Assembly: GCF_042477335.2 (NCBI RefSeq)
Contig: NC_091262.1
Span: 68,496,001 to 68,560,000, forward strand
Origin: Ovis canadensis
Taxonomy: Eukaryota; Chordata; Mammalia; Artiodactyla; Bovidae
Length of the DNA stretch: 64,000 nt
Direction of reading: 5' to 3'
Shown here: positions 52,201 to 55,378 of the stretch, one piece after another
How positions within the stretch are numbered: position 1 is the stretch's first letter
How the letters are laid out: each line of letters starts with the position of its first letter
Program-made: the position numbers and the translations under genes
The notes under the pieces: model-generated
Told to the model about the DNA's origin: nothing
Database searches by the model: none
Seen by the model: only the letters and a program-made list of their open reading frames with translations

Positions 52201-54915
52201 ATCACTAAGAACAAGCTCATCGATCAGATCCAGCACCTACAGAGCATGTTTGAAAGAATATGTGTGATTGTGGAAAAGGACAGAGAAAAAACAGGTTTGT
52301 ATTTTTATAAGGCTGTAAAGGAACTTGACCATTATTTAGTTCATTATTCTACTGTCAGGATGTGGGAGGCTCTTAAAATGTGAATACCTGACTTGTGAAT
52401 ATTTCCATAATGTCATAATATTTTTCATTAGTCACTGTGTTTAAATGCAGCTTATAAGAATTGAAGAGGGTGAATTGAAGGCAAGTGAACCAATCATAAG
52501 TCTTTCTCTGGGAGGAGCCCTGGGAAGGGTACCAGAAATAAGGCGGCAGTGTGGAAGAGGAGGATTCAGGTGTTTAAGAAGGTAGAATTAGCAGGAGTAA
52601 GTGGAAGCAATCAAGAATTACTCTTGAGCTGACCAGTTTCTTGATTACTGGGCAGTCAGGTAGTGGTGCTATTCTTTGAAATTATGAATATAGGAGAAGC
52701 AGCAGATTTGAGAGACTACAGAGGTGTTTAATGTTGAATACATTAAGATTGAATTCTCAGTGGGTCACTAAAATGGGTGCCTAGGATATTTTGGAAAATG
52801 CAGGCTCGGAGCTTCCGTTAGGGAGGGAGTTTTATGGGTGATGTTTAACTGTATAAGGGCATCCCTGAGACTAGTGAAAAGATCACAGGATATGGAATCA
52901 GAAGATGCTCTGAGTTCTGGTGCCTTCTATAGCTATGTGACATTCCATCTGACAGTTAACTCCTCTAAGGAGTTAATAGTATACTTTTCCTAGTCATCCC
53001 ATGGTGTTACAAGAATTCAGTGAAATCATGCAGCTGAAAGCCAGTATGGAAGAATTCAAGGATTATACAGTCATTACGTATATAAAAGGAAATAATGTTT
53101 ATGTAAAATGTTGGTTCAGGAATTGAGCGACGTACCTTTTTATCACCACTGTCATCATTGAACCATATGATCGTGAATAAGTCACTCTCTTTCAGTAACC
53201 CCAATCCAATTTCTTTTTTCTTTTTTGACAAATGAGGGCTTTAGATTACATGATCTTTTGGGTCTTTCTAGTGCTAAATTTCTATAATTTACTTTATACA
53301 AACATACCCTTTATAAAGGAAATAGATTTGTAATAAAAAGGAAAGTAATGTGACAAAAGCTATGGAAAAAAATCTTTTTTTTTTTTTTGGCATAAGGAAG
53401 AATGCCAAAAGAAGGATGTAGGTAGACATGGAAAGGAAATGAATGAGGAGAGTAGGGAAGAGTTAAATTAACAGGCAAGAGTTAGAGATATTTTAACGGG
53501 TGTGGAATGTATTGTTGTGCTTGAAATAAATAGATAAGAATTTTATATCTGTTAGAAGTATTACTAAGTGAACACTTCAGCAATGCTAACATTATGGATT
53601 TGAGAGATGAATAATATGGTCTTGGCCATCAGGAATGAGTTATCTAGAAATATACTTTCTCCCCTGTCTACTCACCTTCTGTTGATTCTAATTTAAGACA
53701 CTCATAAAGACAGTTTTCCCCTCTTTTCTCTCTCAGATATCTGAGAATCACTTTAAATCTTTAGCAGTAGGATTTCTCATTAGCATAACGTGGCACTAGT
53801 TTGCTTAATGATACAGATCTTGGGATTTTAACAATGTATAGTATTAACAGTTCTACTTAATGTAAGTTACCAAGGTTTGCATTTCCTTAAATATAATAGG
53901 AGACACATCCAGGATGTTTAGGAGAACAAAGAGCTATGACAGCCTGCTGACTACCTTAATTGGTGCTGGGATCCGGATTCTTTTCAGTTCCTGCCAAGAA
54001 GAAACTGCAGGTTTGCTAAAGGAATTGTCTTTAGTGGAACAAAGAAAGAATGTCGGCATTCACGTTCCAACAGTGGTGAACAGTAATACGTGTGAAACTC
54101 TTCAGTTTTATCTGAGTATTCCCAATATAAGTTATATAACTGCACTGAATATGTGTCACCAGTTCTCATCTGTGAAAAAGATGACAAACAGGTATGTCTG
54201 TTTTAATATTTTTAAATGGTTACTTTAAAATTGTTCTAAGAGGGATTTCATTGGAATTTTCATATTTTTTAAAAGTAAAGAGGTGTAGTGCCAGTTAGAT
54301 TCATTCAGTAAAGACTTTGCTTGTCACCGCATTAAGCTGAGGACATTAATGGGGAGGAGGGTCGGTAAAAAAGGTAAGCATTGTATTTGTAGCTTAGAGC
54401 CCTATGGGGAGGTAGACAGCACTTATATTTTGACCTTGCATTCTAACATTTCTGGGCTTAGTTCTGTAACTAAAAAAATGTTCAAGTTGAAAGTTTTACT
54501 AGGTTTTAATGACTATATTGCTTGAAAATCAAATGAAGGTATTAGCAAATAGGTTAAACTACAGGCCCAAATAAGATGTTGAAATTATCATTTTAAATGA
54601 TTTCAAATATAGGAAATAAATGTGCTTTTATTTAAACCAATGCTAAACACATTAACTGAATGTAGAAATCTTAGGGAAAAAAAAATTTCCTTAAAGGCTT
54701 TTGTTTGGTGTTGTTTAAACAAGAATATTGAATTTTATAAGTCAGAAGTTCAAGCCTATTTTTGTTTCTTTTTCAGCACACCTCAAGAAATTTCGATGTA
54801 TGCACAAGTAACTCATCAAAAGGCTGAGGAGATCTATAGATATATTCACTATATATTTGACATGCAAATGTTGCCAACTGATCTTAACCAAGGTAGTATT
54901 AAATCTGATACGTGA
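1148..54915 (+). CDS. FANCM: FANCM, Fanconi anaemia group M DNA translocase (partial, exons 3-23, spliced)
   Basis: FANCM is an SF2 DNA translocase that remodels stalled replication forks and anchors the Fanconi core complex and the BLM-TOP3A-RMI complex to DNA in the nucleus. Twenty-one exons were placed by reading frames, GT-AG borders and similarity to the mammalian protein as I know it. They total 5,433 nt (1,810 residues), and all splice phases join in frame to the TGA at 54913. In order: helicase motif III (SAT), insert domain, motif IV (FSSFRDS), motif V ([12 protein letters not shown]), motif VI (QRMGRTGR), a long disordered region in giant exon 14 with MM1 and MM2 segments, acidic serine-rich linkers, an ERCC4-like domain, then two helix-hairpin-helix repeats. 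Walker A and DEAH are upstream of the window. Human FANCM is about 2,048 residues, so roughly 230-240 are missing here. No stop or frameshift interrupts the exons. Exon numbers are inferred from the human gene. Confidence 0.97.
1430..2640. repeat. Old interspersed repeat, copy 1 (intron 3)
   Basis: Shares long degenerate stretches with 5690-6430: gatggttcttgc, a tttgcctaattattatttcc-type stretch, gaagagctg, and agatggctcctgtgccttta. It resembles ancient L1 3' sequence, but I cannot assign the family. Confidence 0.5.
2252..2312. repeat. (AT)n microsatellite
   Basis: About 60 bp of near-perfect TA dinucleotides with a few C and G interruptions, inside the old repeat of intron 3. Likely length-polymorphic. 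Confidence 0.9.
2741..3020 (-). repeat. L2/MIR-like ancient repeat
   Basis: Resembles antisense L2/MIR (cctgccagccttg.., tgaaagtagggattatgtatgtc, atctagcatgtgggagttactc). Highly diverged. Confidence 0.45.
3279..3305. repeat. (ATCT)n/(ATCC)n short tandem repeat
   Basis: Short run of ctat/ccat tetranucleotides in intron 3. Confidence 0.7.
3512..3600 (-). mobile_element. CHR-type SINE fragment
   Basis: ttggccacac-type start, cttgtgggatcttagttcccc, then accactgggttgccaga. This is the antisense head of a cetartiodactyl tRNA-derived SINE, diverged. Confidence 0.55.
4146..4304 (+). CDS. FANCM: FANCM exon 4
   Basis: 159 nt, 53 codons, phase 0. Acceptor tgtag, donor gtaagc. It encodes [16 protein letters not shown].. 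and the start of the helicase insert domain between the two RecA lobes. Confidence 0.93.
4343..4668 (-). mobile_element. CHR SINE, near full length
   Basis: Antisense CHR: ttttggctgcgctggg.., agcagttgtggc, ggaccagggatgga.., ending agcagggaagcccc, the reverse of the tRNA-like head. It begins about 40 bp past the exon 4 donor, and its GC content stands out in the AT-rich intron. Confidence 0.8.
5070..5293. mobile_element. MER5A-like hAT-Charlie DNA transposon
   Basis: Begins cagtgtttctcaac and ends gtaagagaaactg, imperfect terminal inverted repeats of the MER5 type. The interior (ggcaatgtcttgacac, ctactggcatccagtg, aacaaagaactatctgg) matches the MER5A pattern. An 8-bp target duplication is not evident. 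Confidence 0.72.
5690..6430. repeat. Old interspersed repeat, copy 2 (intron 4)
   Basis: Second copy of the family at 1430-2640, interrupted by a SINE at 6169-6294. Same order of shared blocks, so same orientation. Confidence 0.5.
6169..6294 (-). mobile_element. Bov-tA-type SINE fragment with 12-bp target duplication
   Basis: Antisense body (tgctcagtcttgtccgcctctttgcgaccc.. to tgccatttcctcc). CAGGGGAGGCCT at 6157-6168 and again at 6295-6306 is a perfect 12-bp target-site duplication, splitting the older repeat. Confidence 0.85.
7000..7145 (-). repeat. L2-like fragment
   Basis: Antisense L2-like text (tgcctagattgctctg, cagtcaagtgttacctc). It appears to resume near 7735-7865 (catagtaaatgcctaatgaatatt). 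Confidence 0.45.
7145..7450. other. GC-rich patch of unknown origin in intron 4
   Basis: About 300 bp that is clearly GC-rich with several CpGs, inside intron below 40% GC. Both strands have roughly 100-codon open frames, which is expected of GC-rich DNA and is not evidence of a gene. It abuts an antisense Bov-tA fragment. No family recognised. Confidence 0.6.
7452..7568 (-). mobile_element. Bov-tA SINE fragment
   Basis: Antisense 3' body: gctaagtcgctcggtcgtgtc, tttgcgacgccatggactg, attctccaggaaagaac. Confidence 0.82.
8285..8416 (+). CDS. FANCM: FANCM exon 5 (insert domain)
   Basis: 132 nt, 44 codons, phase 0. Acceptor cag, donor gtaggt. It encodes [13 protein letters not shown].. through NPSPNIV, the helical insert domain that in related archaeal Hef helicases contacts branched DNA. 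Confidence 0.93.
8547..8748 (-). mobile_element. Bov-tA2 SINE, full length
   Basis: Antisense copy ending gagccacaagggaagcccc (reverse of the tRNA-like head). Target duplication TTATATAGTTTAT at 8534-8546 against TTATACAGTTTAT at 8749-8761 (12 of 13). Lies 130 bp past the exon 5 donor. Confidence 0.88.
8835..9038 (-). mobile_element. CHR SINE
   Basis: Antisense CHR: ttatttggctgtgtcaggtc, tagttgtggcatgtgg, cctgacctgggagc, accaccagggaagtccc. Confidence 0.78.
9230..9510 (+). repeat. L2-like ancient LINE
   Basis: Sense L2-style text (tgcaaaagatcagggcaactg, aaggactttattctgtagtatcagggg). Diverged. Confidence 0.45.
9552..9944 (+). mobile_element. BovB LINE 3' end, 5'-truncated
   Basis: Sense BovB 3' terminus from gctgaagaattgatgctttt to the characteristic actgaactgaactga tail. 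Contains the end of the reverse-transcriptase frame as a 70-codon remnant. Confidence 0.92.
10228..10437 (+). mobile_element. Bov-tA2 SINE, intact with 14-bp target duplication
   Basis: Starts gggcttccctggtggctcgg and carries the tRNA-like B box (gggtttgatcc). Flanked by perfect CTTATCATATAGAT duplications at 10214-10227 and 10438-10451, so a fairly young insertion. Confidence 0.93.
10498..10690 (+). repeat. MIR SINE
   Basis: gagtagtggttaagagcaca, ctctgttacttaccacctgta, aaatgggcatgacagtagtacctgcct: the classic MIR order, diverged. Confidence 0.75.
11105..11237 (+). CDS. FANCM: FANCM exon 6
   Basis: 133 nt ending in phase 1. Acceptor ttttag follows a 12-T polypyrimidine tract; donor gtaaat. 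It encodes [20 protein letters not shown].. and continues the insert domain. Confidence 0.93.
11238..11679. other. FANCM: FANCM intron 6
   Basis: 442 bp. A short fragment at about 11405-11465 (catatatttcttacagttctggagac) resembles the repeat at 39015 and 41505. Otherwise unremarkable. Confidence 0.6.
11680..11805 (+). CDS. FANCM: FANCM exon 7
   Basis: 126 nt, phase 1 to phase 1. Acceptor ctgaag, donor gtctgt (a weaker +3 to +6). It completes a Gly codon, then encodes [14 protein letters not shown].. to SAIQK. Confidence 0.92.
11806..12325. other. FANCM: FANCM intron 7
   Basis: 520 bp of AT-rich sequence ending in a T/C tract before exon 8. No repeat recognised. Confidence 0.6.
12326..12412 (+). 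CDS. FANCM: FANCM exon 8
   Basis: 87 nt, phase 1 to phase 1. The acceptor is preceded by a T/C-rich tract; donor gtaggt. It encodes [15 protein letters not shown].. and the basic helical end of the insert domain. Confidence 0.92.
12677..13297 (-). mobile_element. BovB LINE 3' portion, 5'-truncated
   Basis: Antisense BovB: agttcagttcatttcag.. through the reverse-complemented reverse-transcriptase C-terminus (coding remnant at 13021-13290), stopping after aaagtctgtcactgtttc. Confidence 0.92.
13378..13590 (-). mobile_element. Bov-tA2 SINE
   Basis: Antisense copy with full body: gtcgctcagtcgtgtgcg.., ggggatcttcccgacccagg, gcagacgctttaacctctgag. Confidence 0.88.
13782..13902 (-). mobile_element. 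BOV-A monomer with 10-bp target duplication
   Basis: Single antisense BOV-A unit flanked by CAATCCATTT at 13772-13781 and 13903-13912. Confidence 0.88.
14541..14725 (+). CDS. FANCM: FANCM exon 9 (helicase motif IV)
   Basis: 185 nt, phase 1 to phase 0. Acceptor tatacag, donor gtaatt. It encodes the start of the second RecA lobe, with [20 protein letters not shown] (motif IV) and [15 protein letters not shown]. Because 185 is not a multiple of 3, skipping this exon would shift the frame. Confidence 0.93.
14850..17254. mobile_element. BovB LINE with 5' inversion (twin priming)
   Basis: One insertion in two opposed blocks. 14862-15990 is antisense and covers the endonuclease end and the start of the reverse-transcriptase frame (remnant at 14730-15542, - strand). 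15993-17242 is sense and covers the rest through the 3' tail. The sense block holds a 291-codon open frame (16011-16886) with reverse-transcriptase blocks, including FIDYAKAFD and RYADD. AGGCATATTTTG at 14850-14861 and 17243-17254 is a perfect 12-bp target duplication. Not a host gene. Confidence 0.93.
17297..18575 (+). mobile_element. BovB LINE 3' portion, 5'-truncated
   Basis: Sense BovB from ttgcactcatctcacatgct to the actgaactgaactga tail. Reverse-transcriptase frame in two pieces (17283-18011 and 17947-18561) separated by a frameshift near 17975, where a base appears missing. YADD is present in the first piece. Confidence 0.93.
18585..18755 (+). repeat. MIR SINE fragment
   Basis: ggctctggaatcacac.., gtgcctcagtttcattatctgtaaa, ccacagagccttcaagaaatg. 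Confidence 0.7.
19160..19545 (+). repeat. L2 LINE fragment
   Basis: Sense L2 3' region: aagaatcacactggctgctgt, ggtggcttggactacatgg, ggatatattttgaaggtcaa, acagggcttactgac. Confidence 0.75.
19705..20017 (+). mobile_element. CHR SINE, full length
   Basis: Starts gggcttccttggtggctcag, includes ccaactactgaagcc-type CHR body blocks and ends in an A-rich tail. ATGTATACT at 19696-19704 and 20018-20026 is a 9-bp target duplication. Confidence 0.9.
20550..20845 (-). mobile_element. L1 LINE 3' UTR fragment
   Basis: Antisense cetartiodactyl L1 tail: tgaagtatagttgatttata, gtacagcaaagtgattcag, then ctaaccccaacccctgactg. Confidence 0.8.
21255..21461 (+). CDS. FANCM: FANCM exon 10 (helicase motifs V and VI)
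   Basis: 207 nt, 69 codons, phase 0. Acceptor tttag, donor gtaagt after a CGC codon. It carries motif V ([20 protein letters not shown]) and motif VI (QRMGRTGR, 21387-21410), including the arginine fingers that sense ATP. Confidence 0.95.
21593..21852 (-). mobile_element. BOV-A2 SINE dimer
   Basis: Two antisense BOV-A units joined by the gtgaaaagtgaaagtgaag linker. Flanked by TTCCTTTTGTATT (21580-21592) and TTCCCTTTGTATT (21853-21865), 12 of 13 identical. Begins 130 bp past the exon 10 donor. Confidence 0.92.
22590..22870 (+). repeat. MIR/L2-like ancient repeats
   Basis: accttaggcaactcacttaacctct is a typical MIR core, followed by tacctgctttgtgctggacactg, typical of L2/MIR3. Confidence 0.6.
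23187..23400 (+). CDS. FANCM: FANCM exon 11
   Basis: 214 nt ending in phase 1. Acceptor after a 13-T tract, donor gtaaat. It encodes [17 protein letters not shown].. to SSIFSYRS, the end of helicase lobe 2 and the adjoining conserved helix. Confidence 0.94.
23855..24067 (-). mobile_element. Bov-tA SINE
   Basis: Diverged antisense copy: ttgttaagtcatgtctcactc.., catctcctgcattgacaggcac, gagctacctgggtaccct. Confidence 0.8.
24143..24375 (+). mobile_element. Bov-tA SINE
   Basis: Sense diverged copy (tgcctgcaatgtaggagacc, ggttcagtccctgggttgg). The 3' end has a short internal duplication around aatcatagtctatgg. Confidence 0.8.
24985..25104 (-). mobile_element. Bov-tA SINE fragment
   Basis: Antisense 3' body only (ggtcatgtccagctctttgag.. 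to ctatttccctctcc). Confidence 0.8.
25262..25720. repeat. Unclassified LTR-like mammalian repeat
   Basis: Blocks such as gttttattcagggtact, gcctctcagctagctctgag, tatgggaagatgcaagagt and caacaacatcctttatttac recur in mammalian genomes. I cannot name the family. Confidence 0.45.
26082..28268 (-). mobile_element. Compound BovB insertion (tandem 3' ends, probable 3' transduction)
   Basis: Antisense. 26095-26416 is a BovB 3' terminus, 26417-26485 is about 70 bp of non-BovB DNA, and 26486-28246 is a second, longer BovB with its own 3' terminus. The long piece carries a broken reverse-transcriptase frame (remnants 27545-28006, 27316-27660, 26921-27319). TGTACATTTTTCT at 26082-26094 and 28256-28268 brackets the whole block as a 13-bp target duplication; neither part has a convincing duplication of its own. 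Confidence 0.88.
28269..29233. other. FANCM: End of FANCM intron 11
   Basis: AT-rich intron with no recognised repeat, leading to the exon 12 acceptor. Confidence 0.55.
29234..29391 (+). CDS. FANCM: FANCM exon 12
   Basis: 158 nt, phase 1 to phase 0. Acceptor cttctag, donor gtaagt. It encodes [18 protein letters not shown].. to LHNEENRP, the segment just C-terminal to the helicase core. Confidence 0.92.
29392..30432. other. FANCM: FANCM intron 12
   Basis: About 1.04 kb of AT-rich DNA. No BovB, SINE or L1 recognised, unusual for this locus. Confidence 0.6.
30433..30588 (+). CDS. FANCM: FANCM exon 13
   Basis: 156 nt, 52 codons, phase 0. Donor gtaaga. The acceptor at 30431-30432 (atcaag) lacks a strong pyrimidine tract. 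It was chosen because it keeps phase and the protein length expected before [13 protein letters not shown]; the AG four bases downstream would break the frame. Confidence 0.88.
30852..31050 (+). mobile_element. Bov-tA2 SINE at a BovB 5' junction
   Basis: Sense copy (cttccctggtggctcagatgg.., gggttcagtccctgggtcgg), slightly shortened inside. TAGCTAAAGGG at 30841-30851 and TGGCTAAAGGG at 31051-31061 form the target duplication. The right copy overlaps the start of the BovB, so the SINE is the younger of the two. Confidence 0.87.
31051..33559 (+). mobile_element. BovB LINE, about 1.9 kb, interrupted by a nested BovB
   Basis: Sense BovB from ggggatcaagaccatccc to the actgaactgaat tail at 33552. 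TGGCTAAA at 31051-31058 and 33552-33559 is its probable target duplication. Reverse-transcriptase frame remnants (31109-31378, 32321-32518, 32900-33142) are broken by stops, frameshifts and the nested copy at 31710-32265. Confidence 0.9.
31710..32265 (-). mobile_element. Nested BovB 3' fragment with 13-bp target duplication
   Basis: Antisense, 556 bp, gttcagttcagttcagtcgc.. to gcgtcttttaatttcatgg. AAAGAATGTTCAA at 31697-31709 and 32266-32278 duplicates a piece of the host BovB, proving insertion into an existing element. Low divergence suggests it is young. Confidence 0.95.
33560..33680 (-). mobile_element. CHR SINE fragment
   Basis: ttgattgtgccacgtaacttg, caaaccagggattgaaccc, ctaaccactaggtctccaggg: antisense head of a CHR element. 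Confidence 0.7.
33840..34360 (+). repeat. MIR split by a BovB insertion
   Basis: 5' half at 33840-33925 (tgcctgagttagaatc.. atctacttaacct) and 3' half at 34200-34360 (cctctttgtgcctcagtatcctc.., acctggcacatagtaattact). The gap is filled by the BovB at 33926-34207. Confidence 0.75.
33926..34207 (+). mobile_element. BovB LINE 3' end, 5'-truncated
   Basis: Sense BovB tail from tggaaggaatgatgctaaag to gactgagcaattgaac followed by an (AACT)n run. Inserted in a MIR. Confidence 0.92.
34555..34675 (+). repeat. L2-like fragment
   Basis: agtgccttctatatggcatgg, ccatggctacactggttaag: sense L2 3' end. A related piece is at 35085-35160 (cttatgtactaggtactggg). Confidence 0.6.
35360..37271 (+). CDS. FANCM: FANCM exon 14 (giant exon; MM1 and MM2 partner-binding region)
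   Basis: 1,912 nt, phase 0 to phase 1, acceptor tttatag and donor gtaaga. It encodes 637 residues of mostly polar, low-complexity sequence rich in Ser, Asp, Glu and Asn. Two islands stand out as familiar: about 35870-36127 (DSGYNSF.. through FLPYSEC, with [14 protein letters not shown]), the MM1 region known to bind the Fanconi core through FANCF; and about 36722-36790 ([12 protein letters not shown].. followed by acidic residues), the MM2 motif known to bind RMI1-TOP3A. Both are intact here. There is no stop, repeat expansion or inserted element. Confidence 0.96.
37440..37640 (+). repeat. L2-like fragment
   Basis: aaggtactgtgctggacactg and surrounding text resemble the L2 3' end. Diverged. 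Confidence 0.45.
37680..38363. other. FANCM: FANCM intron 14, unassigned stretch
   Basis: AT-rich sequence with a G7 run at 37803. No gene or repeat recognised. Confidence 0.55.
38375..38790 (-). mobile_element. Trimeric BOV-A2 SINE with 11-bp target duplication
   Basis: Three antisense BOV-A units in one 416-bp insertion, with tails near 38389, 38529 and 38669, joined by two near-identical atgcatgaaagt..gaagtcactcag linkers. ACTTAATGACT at 38364-38374 and 38791-38801 is perfect. The usual BOV-A2 is a dimer. Confidence 0.93.
39015..39330. repeat. Unclassified old repeat, copy A (intron 14)
   Basis: tttagtggcttaagatagc.., cacagtttctatagtttagg, ggttgcagtcatctgaagat: same pattern as 41505-41720. 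Confidence 0.5.
39930..40105 (-). mobile_element. CHR SINE fragment
   Basis: ttggctgtgccaggtcttag, gtggcacgtgggatctagtt, actggaccaccaggaaagttc: antisense CHR. Confidence 0.75.
40220..41205 (-). mobile_element. BovB LINE, older copy, 5'-truncated
   Basis: Antisense, more diverged than the other copies (gttgagtcgctcagttacgtcc.. to ggtaagatggtctggtacc). Reverse-transcriptase remnants at 40566-41030 include RYADD. It lies between exons 14 and 15. Confidence 0.88.
41505..41720. repeat. Unclassified old repeat, copy B (intron 14)
   Basis: ggctgcataacaaatttactg, taatggcttaaaacagc, cagttatctgaagacttgaa: partner of 39015-39330. Confidence 0.5.
41955..42046 (+). CDS. FANCM: FANCM exon 15
   Basis: 92 nt, phase 1 to phase 0, acceptor ttatag and donor gtgagt. 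It encodes [20 protein letters not shown].. to SPE, an acidic stretch followed by a basic cluster. Confidence 0.9.
42145..42213 (+). CDS. FANCM: FANCM exon 16
   Basis: 69 nt, 23 codons, phase 0, acceptor tctag and donor gtaagt. It encodes [20 protein letters not shown].., with a KKRR basic cluster that could act as a nuclear localisation signal (inference). Confidence 0.9.
42400..42970 (+). repeat. L2 LINE fragments (intron 16)
   Basis: tgattaaatacctaccccgtatc, tgcaagatgctggggatag, aggcattccgggcagcttaaag: two adjoining L2 3' pieces. Confidence 0.6.
42971..43877. other. FANCM: FANCM intron 16, unassigned stretch
   Basis: AT-rich, no repeat recognised. Confidence 0.55.
43878..44006 (+). CDS. 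FANCM: FANCM exon 17
   Basis: 129 nt, 43 codons, phase 0, acceptor ttatag and donor gtaaac. It encodes [14 protein letters not shown].. and a Lys/Arg-rich tail ([14 protein letters not shown]). Confidence 0.9.
44007..44727. other. FANCM: FANCM intron 17
   Basis: 721 bp, AT-rich, no repeat recognised. Confidence 0.55.
44728..44884 (+). CDS. FANCM: FANCM exon 18 (acidic segment)
   Basis: 157 nt ending in phase 1, acceptor tcttag and donor gtaaat. It encodes a strongly acidic, serine-rich run ([20 protein letters not shown].. [14 protein letters not shown]) that is highly conserved in mammals. SSDE and SQ sites suggest CK2 and ATM/ATR phosphorylation (inference from motif only). Confidence 0.93.
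45098..45554. repeat. 22-bp direct repeat bounding a 413-bp block (intron 18)
   Basis: 45098-45119 and 45533-45554 are identical over 22 bp (start ACTACTTTTAG, end CAGTCTC). The block between includes L2-like sequence. Longer than a typical LINE target duplication. Confidence 0.75.
45130..46510 (+). repeat. L2 LINE fragments
   Basis: Sense L2 blocks: tatttaatgcctggtatgtg, aaggccctgaagcaggagtg, ccatggcagtaatctaacca, interrupted by a BOV-A2 at 46179-46434. Confidence 0.6.
46179..46434 (+). mobile_element. BOV-A2 SINE dimer with 11-bp target duplication
   Basis: Sense dimer: ggcaatggcaccccactcta.. to acttagcagcagcagc. AGAGAGACAAA at 46168-46178 and 46435-46445. Confidence 0.93.
46603..46631. 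repeat. Poly-T tract
   Basis: About 28 consecutive T. Confidence 0.9.
46780..46987 (-). mobile_element. Bov-tA SINE
   Basis: Antisense full copy (gtcactaagccatgtccaac.., gagccaccagggaatc), ending about 90 bp before exon 19. Confidence 0.85.
47076..47182 (+). CDS. FANCM: FANCM exon 19
   Basis: 107 nt, phase 1 to phase 0, acceptor tacag and donor gtatga. It encodes [14 protein letters not shown].. to NINIFSQ, part of the conserved linker before the C-terminal module. Confidence 0.92.
47183..47804. other. FANCM: FANCM intron 19, 5' stretch
   Basis: AT-rich, no repeat recognised. Confidence 0.5.
47805..48895 (+). mobile_element. L1 LINE 3' ends, interrupted by a SINE
   Basis: gaagtttactcagccatagag, acatggatggacctagag, ttcacttatatgtagaatct are L1 3' hallmarks. 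A second L1 ending lies at 48790-48895 (ttatacggtgttgtatgcc, ccaataaaactggaag, A-rich tail). A Bov-tA interrupts at 48411-48630. Confidence 0.8.
48411..48630 (+). mobile_element. Bov-tA SINE inside L1
   Basis: Sense copy (gggctttgcaggtgtctcgg.., tggagaatt-type body, gggtcacaaagagtcagac). The head has diverged. Confidence 0.83.
49050..49574 (+). CDS. FANCM: FANCM exon 20
   Basis: 525 nt, 175 codons, phase 0, acceptor ttgtag and donor gtatga. It opens with the conserved [20 protein letters not shown], then Lys/Arg-rich helices ([11 protein letters not shown]), then poorly conserved polar sequence. Compared with the human protein as I remember it, about 12 residues seem absent after DPSTV (near 49360). 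That is from memory and needs an alignment. Confidence 0.93.
49575..51004. other. FANCM: FANCM intron 20, 5' stretch
   Basis: No mobile element confidently recognised. A 13-T tract lies near 50247. Confidence 0.5.
51010..51430. repeat. Unclassified repeat-like sequence in intron 20
   Basis: ggttgcatggcaaccaattag, gaaagctccttcccaatgc and gccactagggggaggat look like an old LTR or L1-internal region. Family unresolved. Confidence 0.35.
51560..51775 (-). mobile_element. L1 LINE fragment
   Basis: Antisense L1 3' ORF2/UTR text: ttccaaagtggctgcatcat, ttcccaccaacaatgcacg, ttttcacattctcatcaatg. Confidence 0.75.
51919..52294 (+). CDS. FANCM: FANCM exon 21 (ERCC4 nuclease-like domain)
   Basis: 376 nt ending in phase 1, acceptor tttcag and donor gtttgt. 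It encodes the XPF/ERCC4-type fold. Visible signature: V-D-S-R-E (Asp at 52045), C-D-Y (Asp at 52138), V-E-R-R-S (Glu at 52168, with Arg at 52174 where the XPF family has Lys). In the family this module pairs with FAAP24. Human FANCM is regarded as nuclease-dead. Confidence 0.95.
52470..52850 (+). repeat. L2-like fragment
   Basis: Diverged L2-style sense text (agcagatttgagagactacag, ttgaatacattaagattgaa). Confidence 0.4.
52851..53899. other. FANCM: FANCM intron 21, 3' stretch
   Basis: AT-rich with a 14-T tract at about 53375. No gene or repeat recognised. Confidence 0.5.
53900..54191 (+). CDS. FANCM: FANCM exon 22 (end of ERCC4 fold, first HhH)
   Basis: 292 nt, phase 1 to phase 2, acceptor aatag and donor gtatgt. 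It encodes [20 protein letters not shown].. followed by the first helix-hairpin-helix ([16 protein letters not shown]). It is strongly conserved. Confidence 0.95.
54777..54915 (+). CDS. FANCM: FANCM exon 23 coding part (second HhH and stop)
   Basis: 139 nt with acceptor tttcag. The split Ser codon is completed, then [19 protein letters not shown].. forms the second helix-hairpin-helix, ending SIKSDT with TGA at 54913-54915. Confidence 0.95.
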
Positions 54916-55185
54916 TCAGACTGCTCAGGTTGGGTTACCAGAGAACAGTACAAAATGCACTTCAGTAATCATTGCTGCAGTTTATGATTATGTTTAATAC
55001 ATGTATATGAGAATATTGCCCTATTGTTTTATACTGTGTACATTTTTATTTGTACAGAATATATAAATTATTGAAGAAAACGTGTTTAATAATTATTTTG
55101 GTTAATTAGAGAATGAAACTTTCTTATTGAATAAAAAGTTTATTTAAGGTGCTGTTAAGAAATAAAAGCTAGAGTGAAAGATGTA
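54916..55185 (+). other. FANCM: FANCM 3' UTR
   Basis: Non-coding AT-rich sequence after the FANCM stop, taken to end just past the second of two candidate poly(A) signals. The end position is an estimate. Confidence 0.7.
55130..55166 (+). terminator. FANCM: FANCM poly(A) signals
   Basis: Canonical AATAAA hexamers at 55130-55135 and 55161-55166, about 215 and 245 nt after the stop codon. Either could direct cleavage. Confidence 0.65.
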
Positions 55186-55378
55186 TTTTAGAAATTTTCT
55201 AGAGATTATAGTGCTGTCGTTGTCATTTGTTAGCATTATGGGTTGATGTATCTGCTGCCAGCTTAATGGTCATAAATTTTTTCCTATACATATACAATAT
55301 TGAATAGGTATGGGTGGTACATGTATTGTGAGATGATGCCCCAGAAACTAGGAAAAGTCAAAAATTTAACTGAATCCT

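Noticed and set aside
54622..54776. Open frame running from intron 22 into exon 23, suggesting a longer exon
   Set aside because: The acceptor at 54775-54776 joins phase 2 from exon 22 exactly and gives the conserved protein; the upstream open stretch is chance.
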